A stretch of DNA of 64,000 bases from Amphiduros pacificus (Eukaryota; Annelida; Polychaeta; Phyllodocida; Hesionidae), in the NCBI GenBank assembly GCA_949316495.1, contig OX439001.1, positions 24,763,386 through 24,827,385 of the forward strand, given 5' to 3'. This document shows, piece by piece, positions 11,443 to 21,908 of this stretch. Under the pieces are notes generated by a model, which ran no database searches, was not told the DNA's origin, and saw only the letters and a list, made by a program, of their open reading frames with translations. Numbering within the stretch: position 1 is the first letter of the stretch; the number at the start of each line of letters is the position of its first letter. A program made the position numbers and the translations under genes.

Positions 11443-12348
11443 ATCAATATCAATAATTAGAAGTCTGAAAATCACTGGTCAGCAATCGGATGATTTACTG
11501 GCATCTCATAAAGGAGTCATTTGATTGTCAATATCTTATGTCTGTAATTATGTAATAATTACTCCAAGCCAAGATTAAAGTAATTCCAAATTGAGCCGAA
11601 GTTTTTTCCTTTTCATTACTCGATTAGCCTTTATCTCACTGGAATATGTCAAACAGTGCTGCTGACGCACTTTCTAAAGCAAGTTCAAAAATAGAACATC
11701 TCTACTAAGTCTTCTTCGCTGACTGGGTTGGTTTTCGAAACATATTCATACTTGAAAGATAAAAGTACATTTAACATTTAACTTTAAACAGGGCCGCCCT
11801 GGTCTGTAATCTGAAAAAAATCACAAAATAATATTTACTTTATCACTATATTCATCTGAATAATATTGTACCAGTGAGCTTTATTTTCCCGCAAACATCC
11901 ATTTATCAAGTCCAACCCTCGTTTGACTCGTAACAAATCTGCCTCTATGTGGAAAGTGTCGTTTCGGAAAGCCAACAATAGGAGCTTTCCTTACGTGAAA
12001 TCAAATAAGCTAGGAAATGTTGGCAGATCTACTGGGTAGACAAAGTACACAAATGTCCTATCAAAGGGAATTTCTGATCGATGCCAGGTAAATAACACTC
12101 CGTCTAATTTAATATTTGCCTTAGTTCCTAAAAATCGTACTCTGCTGTGTGATAAAACAGTACTTGTGCACAAACCAGTTGATCTTATCACGAACTGAAG
12201 ATTAGGGTTACATAACATCCAACGCATATTGTAAGGTTCTAACTGTTATGTTTAACATTCACATGATCATACAAGTAATATGACATGCTTGTTAAAGCCT
12301 TTTGTCCATTAGATCTTTATATCGTATTATTTTTCATTATTATATTGG
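11443..12348. other. Unassigned A+T-rich DNA
   Basis: No gene, RNA or repeat could be supported here. Confidence 0.45.
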
Positions 12349-12878
12349 TTCTCTTTGTTATATAATTTCTCCATATCTCTTTTTCATATGAGTTCTCTTT
12401 GTCATATAATTTCTCTTTATCATATTAGTGCTCTTTATCATATAAGTTCTCTTTATCATATAAGTTCTCTTTATCATATAAGTTCTCTTTGTCATATAAG
12501 ATCTCTTTATCATATTAGTGCTCTTTTTCATATAAGTTCTCTTTATCATATAAGTTCTCTTTGTCATATAAGATCTCTTTATCATATTAGTGCTCTTTTT
12601 CATATAAGTTCTCTTTATCATATAAGTTCTCTTTGTCATATAAGATCTCTTTATCATATTAGTGCTCTTTTTCATATAAGATCTCTTTATCATATAAGTT
12701 CTCTTTATCATATAAGTTCTCTTTGTCATATAAGATCTCTTTATCATATAAGTTCTCTTTGTCATATAAGTTCTCTTTATCATATAAGTTCTCTTTATCA
12801 TATAAGTTCTCTTTATCATATAAGTTCTCTTTATCATATTAGTGCTCTTTATCATATTAGTTCCCTTTATTATATCTT
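12349..12878. repeat. 18-bp minisatellite with a 72-bp higher-order period
   Basis: About 29 copies of an 18-bp unit of the form TTCTCTTTATCATATAAG. Four unit variants (AGATCTC, AGTGCTC with TTTTTCA, AGTTCTC with ATCA, AGTTCTC with GTCA) recur as a block at 12499, 12571 and 12643, exactly 72 bp apart, before the order breaks. This shows a four-unit block was amplified after the single units. The 197-codon frame across it (Tyr-His-Ile-Ser-Ser-Leu repeats) and its minus-strand partner are repeat artefacts. Confidence 0.97.
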
Positions 12879-14252
12879 GGTTATTCGAAACCTAGTTGGG
12901 GAGAGTCCTTCGATCATGCTACATGGTCGGGTTGAGAAAGGTGGATAATATCTGCCACTGAGGTGTCTCTCATTCCAGCCAGTGCTCGCTCCACGATTGT
13001 TTTTGTTATCATGTCTGTACTTTTCGAACAGAGTAGGGCATTTTGTCCCGGTGACAAGCTTCTATCCGACCTAATATAGGCTAAAAAGTGCTGGAGAGGT
13101 CGTTAATAGAAACAATTCCAAACATATCTTGGTTATATCCTTAAGGAGATCAACAACTGTGATGTTTATGTTTTTTTTATTAAAGATGATCATGAGATGG
13201 CTATAGATGGGCTGAGAGGAGTTTAGCAGATCTCCCATGATGCATCTGTTAGCTGGTGTTATGCACCATTAAATACACCAGAAGAGCATATGTGATGTAA
13301 GATTTGGTGTATGGATTAGGATATTTGGTTTTGTGTAGGCGGAAACACATCGCTTTAAGACTGCTGCTATTCTCATTGAGATGAAGAAGACCCTCGAATC
13401 CTGTCTTGAATGACATACCACTGAATTATCATTTGTCCTCGATATGATATTCTCAGAGTTATGAGAATAGCAAGAATAGATGAGGTGTAAAAATGTGTCC
13501 CTGTTTCACAACAGTGTCGCCAGATGGCGCTATTAGCGACGCTGTTATGGCGTCAGATTGTTCCTCAGCCAATAAAGCGGTAGCCTTTCCCATATTTCTT
13601 ACTTCCCGAGGGTGCTATTCATTAAATTCATGTCATCATACCCTATCAATACCCTCGGTCCACAGGGCCACACCCGCATAGTGGTCGGCCTGCCACTCGA
13701 TGTTGATCGAATGCTTGATCCTAACCCTTTTCTCCCACAGGAAGTACCAGCTTGATCCTTGCAAGAGCCGTGGGTTTTGGCCGATATAGGTGTAAAATTA
13801 AGTGGCCTATGGATATCATATCAAGAAACAAGTAGGAGATGGCAGTTAGCTACTCTGAAAAGTAATGGTCTGGAATCATGCAGTGACGAAGCCAATAACG
13901 CGAGAATGTGATGTGATTCTATACCTTGTTCTACCCGGCATGCTCAGACCGAACTGAACCAAATGTTGCCTGCAAATGCATAGAATGCTTGTGCCAATCT
14001 AATCCATTTCATGTCACATTCAAACTCATGACGTCAAGTAAAATCAAGATGTTTTTCTACAATATATAAAAATGTTTTGTTTTGTTTTGTTTTAGTTTTT
14101 TTTGGGTACAATAATTTGTATTGTCTTTTTTATAATATGTTTCTCTTTATACAATACGCTTGTCTTTGCACTATACTTCTCATCGTATTTTTATAGCTTT
14201 TGTTTATTGTTTAAGTCGCGCATTGTCTCATTTCTAACCGGAAGTCAAACTT
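12879..14252. other. Unassigned DNA; isolated strong splice-acceptor-like site at 13740
   Basis: No gene can be shown. A G+C-richer patch spans about 13500-13790. At its end a pyrimidine tract and CCCACAG (to 13740) precede 49 bases that end before GTGTAA, resembling a small internal exon, but no recognised protein follows in any frame. A (TTTTG)n run lies at about 14074-14098. Confidence 0.35.
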
Positions 14253-14420
14253 CCTGGAAACACCAACCAGTGTGGGAAAACCCCAACCAGTTTAGGGAAA
14301 CACCAACCAATTCAGGGAAACACCAACCAATTCAGGGAAACACCAACCAATTCAGGGAAACACCAACCAATTCTGGGAAACACCATACAGTGTAGGGAAA
14401 CACCATCCAGTATGTGGGAA
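14253..14420. repeat. 20-bp minisatellite, about 8 copies
   Basis: The unit GGGAAACACCAACCAATTCA repeats in tandem. The three central copies are identical and the outer ones diverge (CATACAGTGT, CATCCAGTAT), the usual pattern for an array that grows from its middle. Confidence 0.93.
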
Positions 14421-15654
14421 TAAAATGTTGGATGGTGTTTAAAATAGCTTAGCTGTACGCCATTAATAGATATTGAGGCATTTCAAAATTTTCAGTCATC
14501 TTAGTTTCTGAGCAAAGCCTTGAGGAAAGGTTTTGTTTCAATACCAAGGAAAGTAGAACTGGCATCATGTATGTTTCATAGAAGTAAAAAATGTGGGTCA
14601 CAAATCTGTTTCCTGAAATATGATAGAATGCAATTAATTTTAGGTAGGGATCGTATTTAATAGAAAAGAAGATGAGTGTTTTATCTCCAATATGGTGTCA
14701 ATATCTAAATTTGTTAAATCTTTATAATGCAGTCCTTCTTGCTATGTATGCAATGATATCTCAATAGCAGCGTATTAGTGATTGCAGTTGATCTTATAGC
14801 ATTCACTACGTCTGTACACCATATATATTTGAATAAAGATAATGTTTTGATGAGAAATATTCATCTTTAGAGCCATAAATTGAAATCCATTGCCAATATT
14901 TCAAGGATTGACCTAAAATGGTATTAATGCGGTTGAGCAGGGGCTGCTCATTCAATACTACCCGCTAGAGATAATTTTCAAACCCCAGTTATTGCATCCT
15001 TGTCCATCCTGTTCAGTCCCATGCAATTGTGTACCTCAGATTCAAAATTTCTGGGGAGGTTTACCTTCATAAGATGGACACATTCCTATTTAATCCTCTT
15101 ATTAATGCATGACATCTTCAAGGCTAGGTGTGATAAATTATTTGGCCCCTTAAAATCAAGTGTGAAGGCATAGACATCTTTCTTGATATTTTTATATTTA
15201 TTTTAATCTAATTTATCATAATTTACAATAGATAAAAATAGTTGTCCACGTACTATTATAGCCCCACCAGAATATCATGATCGTGCATTCAAAGAATTTT
15301 AGCTCGAGCAAACGTATAAAAATACCAAGAAAAACCAAGATCCGCATTTCGTGATATTACTGAAACACGAAATATTGCTTCATATTTAGTAAACGTTTCT
15401 TCCCCTTAAAATCTAAAAAAACCAGGTTTCAGTGAAACCAAAAGTCTAACTTCAAAATAACAAAGTCTAAATAACATTTCTCCCATTATTCGCTTACAGA
15501 CTGAACCTAATAGACAATACGGTAATTGCCCGAACATAAACCAAGAATATAAACCAAGTCAAATATAAATCATAGACCCATAGGGAATCTGAAAAGCTAA
15601 GATAGTGTCGAAATTGTGTGATCAATGCAATGTCAATTCTCCCTTCACTCATAG
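14421..15654. other. Unassigned A+T-rich DNA
   Basis: Nothing was recognised in this stretch on either strand. Confidence 0.45.
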
Positions 15655-15738
15655 TTTATATATATAGTAATGCTATATATAGACACATGGCTGAGATCAA
15701 ACCTATTTTTATCATTTGGTTTGCAGACAGCTCATGCA
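15655..15738 (+). repeat. Dispersed repeat R1, copy 1
   Basis: This stretch aligns with 49693-49772 at roughly 70% by eye and shares the end TCATTTGGTTTGCAG followed by an AGCTC motif, which also occurs at 20620-20655. It is probably the end of an old mobile element of unknown family. Confidence 0.4.
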
Positions 15739-17589
15739 TAGACCCACAGTTAAAAAGGTCTAGTTTGTGACTATATCTACATATCAACCCATGCTAGAAC
15801 CCACAGTAAAGATGGATGGCTATACCTATATCCAAACACAAATCGTGTCATAAGCTCGCAGTCCAATGGTATAAATTGAACCTTTAACAACCTTGTCACG
15901 GGCCCATTTATACAGGTTGAACAAGATTGTGATTCAATCAACATCCCACCAAATTCCAAATCAAAATCTTAACTACCCAAATCTAACCAAATGTATACAC
16001 TCTCTTTGCGGAATTGGTGAGAGTCAGACGCCTCAATGTGTTATATTATTTCTTGACTCCCGCCTCATGTTCCAATGAGTTACATGATGTGTCAATCTGT
16101 AGCAATATATATCATAGATACATAATGCTATAAAGATTCCTGGTTGATGTTCGCCTTGACAATGTGCAGGAGAGACCCTATATTGTGCCTCTCTTGTAAC
16201 GAGTGAAGACCGGCCTTCTCATCCTTACACTGAATTAATTCATACATACTTTTATATTTTGTTCTTTTCCAAAAGAACTCAACCACTTTGTGTGTATTCC
16301 ACGGTACATTCCATTTTGTCATTGAATCTGGTGCTAAAATAGGTTATTGCCGAAAAGCTATACTTTCAATAATGGTTATTTGCGGGTACTTATCAAGCCT
16401 GTTTAGATTTATGTGTGAGCTGCATGATGCAGCTAAAAAGAAGAGAGAAATAAAAAACAACTGGCATAGGCATAATAGGATCTCATATGCTCATGATAAC
16501 GTGCGCATTCGGATACTCACTGTCACATATAAATGTTGGTAATGGTTAGTGTTAATTCACGTGGTGCAGTTCTTCCATCAACTCACCGCTTTGAACATCG
16601 CATTAACCACTTTGACCAATGCGATGCCTAATTTTACACTGCAATAAATAGAGAAGTAATTAAGGCAGAAAACTACTTTGTATCAGCTACGAGGAAATAA
16701 TTTTTATGACAGATCCTAAGTCCCAAAACAAGTGTAAGCCATGCGATACTTCTAAAAGATACTTTAGACTCGGTTAATGTGTCGTATTCTGACATATCAT
16801 GTTTGTATCTACCTAGGCCGCCGCAATTGTTTCTCTGTGAACTGATTTAGACTGATATGGCACTACACATATGTTTTATTGTTAGTATTATGCCAACAAT
16901 AAAAGAAAATATGGTTGAAATAGTAATCTTCGGTCCAGTTATGGCAGAAAGGGCAGTTAAGTGATGATCAAAGGTAAAGTAATACTTCAGTTAAACTGCA
17001 GATGTGGCCAGGGTTTGAATCTAATCTTGCGTTGGCCTGGAACTGATTTGTGTAAGACAAAGACTGCTTCAGGAGCGCCCTCTTTAAGCAAATATATCTG
17101 AGTGGATTGTTTGAAAGTAGTTGACAAGGGTAGTTGTCATGGATGACAATATGCAAGACCAGTCATGATGAAATACAAGCAGTGTTACCACTAAATATAC
17201 ATTAGTTTATATCCTTTACCCAAATATTGAAATCAAGACATAAATTATTGTACAACGCCGCCTTTTATTTAAGCTGTGGTGCCAACATATTCGATATAAT
17301 TGTTGTTGGTGTCATGCTATGTTAGTAATGATATAGAGTTGTGGCTATGCATCAGGTTAAACCTAAATCTATAAAATTGTTAGCGGCTTCATCACCAAGA
17401 AGTTTCCTCGGAACTTTGAATGGCGTCAGTATCTGAAAGTATCAGGTATATGTTTGTAATTAAAGATAAATAAGCCTTGGCCATTTAACCATCGAGGAGG
17501 GGATATCACTTGCTCCACCTGACACCATAGGTACCTATTCCACGAACCCTACGGCTTGATGCATTGTCCACTTTCTATGAGATTCACAA
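15739..17589. other. Unassigned A+T-rich DNA
   Basis: No supportable gene. A B-box-like GGTTTGAATC near 17010 has no matching A box and is not called. Confidence 0.4.
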
Positions 17590-17720
17590 CATGCACTCCA
17601 CTGAAGAGAAATCAAACACATTTTCAACGCTCTCAGCCATCTTGATTTCTATTAGTGAACCATTGAGTCCGTATTAACACATTAGCTCTCCGTCAAACCA
17701 TCATCCTACCAAACTATTAC
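17590..17720 (+). repeat. Dispersed repeat R2, copy 1
   Basis: Aligns with 45230-45365. Both contain GCCATCTTGATTTCT, then a CATTGAGT motif, GTATTAACACATTA or its variant, and CATCCTACC. Identity is roughly 75% by eye with small gaps. The family is unknown and no ends are defined. Confidence 0.5.
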
Positions 17721-18305
17721 ATCCAGCTCATACAGCAAAATACACACAAAGGTGATGCCATTACTTCAGTCACTGATTTATTTTTTTAGAAACATATTCT
17801 TTTTTTCCGTCCGAGTCAAGCTCATATTAATTATACATAGCGTGTCTGGAAAATATATGATACTCTTCATATTCAAAGTTATTCTATGGTCAGATTATTT
17901 GCCTATTGCAAAGAATCAACTAAAAGCATTGTCTTGAATTTAAATGTGAACCATGAATTGAATGAATATATCAGCTTCTGTGTATGATCTATTTGCATTG
18001 ATTTTGATACCATATAAGATATAGACATTTTTAGAATAATTCAGTCCATAACTTTAAGCTGACATTTTTCTCTGAATAACTAATGAGTCATACTTCATTT
18101 CATACTGAATGCTTCAAATTCTCAAATTGATTTTTAAAAGCTATTCAATTTGTAAATGAAACACTAAAGAAGGTAAGTTATTTTAGATTCAATATTATCA
18201 CGAAATATGAGTCTGATAACTTCACAAGTTTAGTAAGGTAAGGCACAACTTATATAATGCCACAAACATCAGAGAATGGTCATGGTCATGTCCACTAAGT
18301 TTTGT
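17721..18305. other. Unassigned A+T-rich DNA
   Basis: No gene or repeat was recognised. Confidence 0.45.
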
Positions 18306-19001
18306 CTCAGCTAAATAGGGACATTAAACAAAATGCCTCATTCCACTCAGCTAAATAGAGACATTAAACACAATGCCTCATTCCACTCAGCTAAATAGAG
18401 ACATTAAACACAATGCGTCATTCCATTCAGCTAAATAGGGACATTAAACACAATGCCTCATTCCATTCAGCTAAATAGGGACATTAAACACAATGCATCA
18501 TTCCACTCAGCCTAATAGGGACATTAAACACAATGCATCATTCCACTCAGCTAAATAGGGTCATTAAACACAATGCGTCATTCCACTCAGCTAAATAGGG
18601 ACATTAAACACAATGCCTCATTCCACTCAGCTAAATAGAGACATTAAACACAATGCGTCATTCCATTCAGCTAAATAGGGACATTAAACACAATGCCTCA
18701 TTCCATTCAGCTAAATAGGGACATTAAACACAATGCGTCATTCCACTCAGCCTAATAGGGACATTAAACACAATGCGTCATTCCACTCAGCTAAATAGGG
18801 TCATTAAACACAATGCGTCATTCCACTCAGCCTAATAGAGACATTAAACACAATGCCTCATTCCATTCAGCTAAATAGGGACATTAAACACAATGCGTCA
18901 TTCCACTCAGCTGAATAGGGTCATTAAACACAATGCGTCATTCCACTCAGCCTAATAGAGACATTAAACACAGAGACATTATAGAGACATTAAACACAAT
19001 G
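18306..19001. repeat. 40-bp minisatellite, about 17 copies, with multi-unit order
   Basis: The unit starts CTCAGCTAAATAGGGACATT and ends with CATTCCA. Copies are in perfect 40-bp register from 18306 to about 18970 and then break down. Diagnostic variants (CTCAG/TTCAG, CTAAAT/CCTAAT, GGGACA/GGGTCA, GCCTCA/GCGTCA) show that units 3-7 recur almost unchanged as units 9-13, a 240-bp block duplication, and that units 12-14 partly recur at the right end. There are no unique spacers, so this is not a CRISPR-like array. Confidence 0.97.
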
Positions 19002-20209
19002 CTAGAATGAAAATTTGAACTAATCTGAACATTTTACCCGGTGCAAATGTGACTGAGACAATAGCTGGGTGAAATCTTAGTGGCGCTGTATATAGTGAAT
19101 ATTGAATATTTAACTTCTACATGTCAACTACCACATCCATTTTTAGGAAGATAACACATTTATCAGTTACATATATATCATATGATCATCTGAAAATTCA
19201 ATTTCAAAATTGTAAATTCTCACACAAAACTCAATGATTTAAATAATGTGTCACGTGATACACATCATAGGCGCTCTTCTTCATATCTGAAATTGAAATG
19301 TGTGTGGACAGGAATTTTTTTGTGCAAGTATGAATAGTTAACAGCAAATAGAGATATAAAAATACATTAGAATACAGCACATTGGCACACTAAGCCTCAT
19401 AAATGAGAAGCCATGATACTCAAACTCAGAGACCCCTGACCTGTGTGTTATGGTAAATGAAATAAACTTGACTTAATGAAGCAGCATCTGCGATGAAGGC
19501 CAATCAATGTCAAAATGTTTGCATATGCAGGATAACGATATGCACAAGTTGCTGTGTGATTTGCATGTTCAAATTTGAGCAACTCTGGGTCTTGGTTCAA
19601 AATACATCTAATAAATTCCTTAGCTAACTGGAGAGAAATTCTGCTGAAATATTATTTCCCATGAAACCGAAAATCTTGTAGTCAAATTGTATTTTGCTAC
19701 ATCAATTTCAATTAAAAGGAAGGAAACACATTTAATGTATGTTTGTGTAAAAGTTATAACAAGAAGGCCAGACCTAATTATTATGCAAAATTGATTGACA
19801 CAAACAAAGCGATCCGAATCTTTTAAGATTTCAAATTAACTTCCACATTAACTTCCACAAGGAAGAAACTCCCTTTCCCAAACATGAATATACAAAAACA
19901 TTAGCCTGTGAATTTAATGATTTGTTTCTGGACTAAACTAACAATCAAGGAAATGATTAAAATCAAAAATAAAGATGTGCCGTATAAGGAAAGGCAGAAC
20001 ACACAGACCCTATGACAATACACGGGAAGTCGCAAAACGACGGGAAGTCGCAAAACTAGTGAAAGAAGCAGTAAATAAGTCACGTGTAATTGGTCCAATC
20101 CCCATCTGGTTTCACAATGAATGTCCTGGGCATCTGTTGCCACTCATCTAAACAATCATGAACAAATCTATCATCCTTGGATTTAGGAGTGATTCTCTTA
20201 AATTGGCAA
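19002..20209. other. Unassigned A+T-rich DNA with an 18-bp duplication near 20023
   Basis: No gene is supported. CGGGAAGTCGCAAAAC occurs twice in a row at about 20023-20058. The rest shows nothing. Confidence 0.4.
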
Positions 20210-20534
20210 AATTTTGACCGCAATGGATTCTCAAAAAAGAGCTATAGACTAGAATCCTCCCTTGCACATTTGCTTAAGTTGACCGAAAGGCTAGTAGCCA
20301 AGAAAGCTACCTGGAGGCAAATAATATCAGACATATGTTTTTTAATATGCATACCAAGTGTTCCATTGCGCAGAAATGTTACGCTCCTGTTACTAGATAT
20401 ATCAGAGGCTTTTGACATTATCGACCGTAAATATCATCAAAAAGACTTAAAAAGAAATATGGAATCACAGACACAACTTTGAATTTGACCATATCTATCA
20501 AATAGAAGAAAACAAGTTAAAATGGGAAATCATT
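20210..20534 (+). mobile_element. Broken LINE reverse-transcriptase relic (L2/CR1/Jockey-like)
   Basis: Translations show ordered reverse-transcriptase motifs of non-LTR elements. FDRNGFSKKSYRLESSLAHL near 20212-20270 corresponds to the family's QSGFR..HSTETALL motif. VTLLLLDISEAFDIIDR near 20377-20430 corresponds to LLDLSAAFDTVDH. YGITDTTLNL near 20459 corresponds to FGI, but in another frame. YLSNRRKQVKMGNH at 20489-20530 corresponds to SYLSNRKQ.V. The last piece is back in the first frame but beyond in-frame stops, so at least two frame changes and stops break it. The catalytic YADD region, endonuclease and tail are absent. It is an old fragment. Confidence 0.8.
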
Positions 20535-20609
20535 GAAATATAGAATACATATAATATGGGGTATTTAAGATCATATAAGATTGCTAGAAATGGGGTGCAA
20601 GAATTTTCA

Positions 20610-20660
20610 GGCCTCACGTGAGTTTTATTACCATTTGGTTTGCAGAGAGCTCGTGGTATG
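20610..20660 (+). repeat. Dispersed repeat R1, short copy 2
   Basis: Contains CCATTTGGTTTGCAGAGAGC, matching the end of the R1 copies at 15655 and 49693. Upstream similarity is weak. Confidence 0.3.
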
Positions 20661-21659
20661 AGCCATACAATATTAGAATAGGAAGGCATCTTTGGAAACT
20701 GTAATCCTTATCTAATGCTGCCTTTAAATATGTATTTCATGGAGTTAAATTTATGTTCCAAGCGAAACTGAGAAAAAACGGTGATGTGTGAGTGGTGGAA
20801 CACCCTGTCCATAAAATTATTCTCCAGGTAATTTACAAATTTTGCACCCCCTGGTGTTGAATTGCTCATACTATTTGTAAGAAACCTATAAGGCATATTT
20901 ACACCCAATTGATTTCAGGATTAAAATAGTGTTCTGTGGGACACTATTCATTTCTATGATTCATTCAACTGGATCACAGACTTTGCTGATTTTTATATAA
21001 GTGATCTTAGATTTTGGCAGAAATATTAATTAATGTTACGCTAGGATAGAATTTGAATTGTATTGATCTAACAACTTCGGCACTATCTTAGTTTTCAGAT
21101 TCCCTTTGCTGCATGATACAGCCTGAAATCGAGAGCAGTACCAAATGTAATTAAAGAAGGACTATGTTGTTGGTGAATATGTGATTAACCATTTTCACGA
21201 AAAATGGGATACATTCAAACTTATGCGTGGACAATAGAATTATCAGTTTATTATAGGGCGAAAAAATATTGAATATTTTCAGTGAAAGCAATATTCCAGA
21301 GAGACAGATCGTTTTACCAAAATGACACATTTACTTTGAGACAATCATTGATAAAGTTGTTGACATCCACATGGTGATTAAAAGATCTACACGCGTTTTG
21401 CAACCATAGTAAAAACAAGAGGTCTTTTCTGTACCGTACTTGTGCTTGCATTTGAGAGGACATAATGCTACAAACGATTAAAGTTATTTTATCTATATTT
21501 TGTGGAAATAGGTAAAATTGGGTAAGGGACTGTCTGGGATATGCGAGTAAACAGTGAATGTTCCAAATTGGATTTTAATCGTTAAATACAGGAGTAAAAT
21601 ATAGGACCCCAAGTAAGGCAATTTATTGTAATACCAGATAGCTGGTCTCACTTCTTGAT
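20661..21659. other. Unassigned A+T-rich DNA
   Basis: Nothing was recognised. Confidence 0.45.
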
Positions 21660-21908
21660 TTTAAGCTTATCATTGCTTATAATTGTTTTACTATAATATA
21701 TTAATAAGCTAATTATTGCTTATAGTTGGTTTATCATAATTACATATTACGCTTATCATTGCTTACCATTGTTTTCTTATAATGAAATGATAAGCTTATT
21801 ATTGCTTGCCATTGATTTGCTATAATAGAATGATAAGCTTATCATTGTTTTACTAAAATAAAACAATTAGCTTATCATTGCTTATCATTGTTTTACTATA
21901 ATATATCA
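21660..21908. repeat. Degenerate tandem array, unit about 43 bp, about 6 copies
   Basis: Each unit has AAGCTTATCATTGCTTAT, a TTGTTTTACTATAAT part and an A+T-rich end. Copies differ at many positions and in length, so it is older than the 40-bp array. TGATAAGCTTATCA palindromes occur at several unit joints. Confidence 0.8.

Noticed and set aside
12355-12948. 197-codon frame with Tyr-His-Ile-Ser-Ser-Leu repeats
   Set aside because: Produced by the 18-bp minisatellite; the opposite strand is equally open.
18306-19001. Regular 40-bp repeats that could suggest a CRISPR-like array
   Set aside because: There are no unique spacers between units and the sequence is animal in character.
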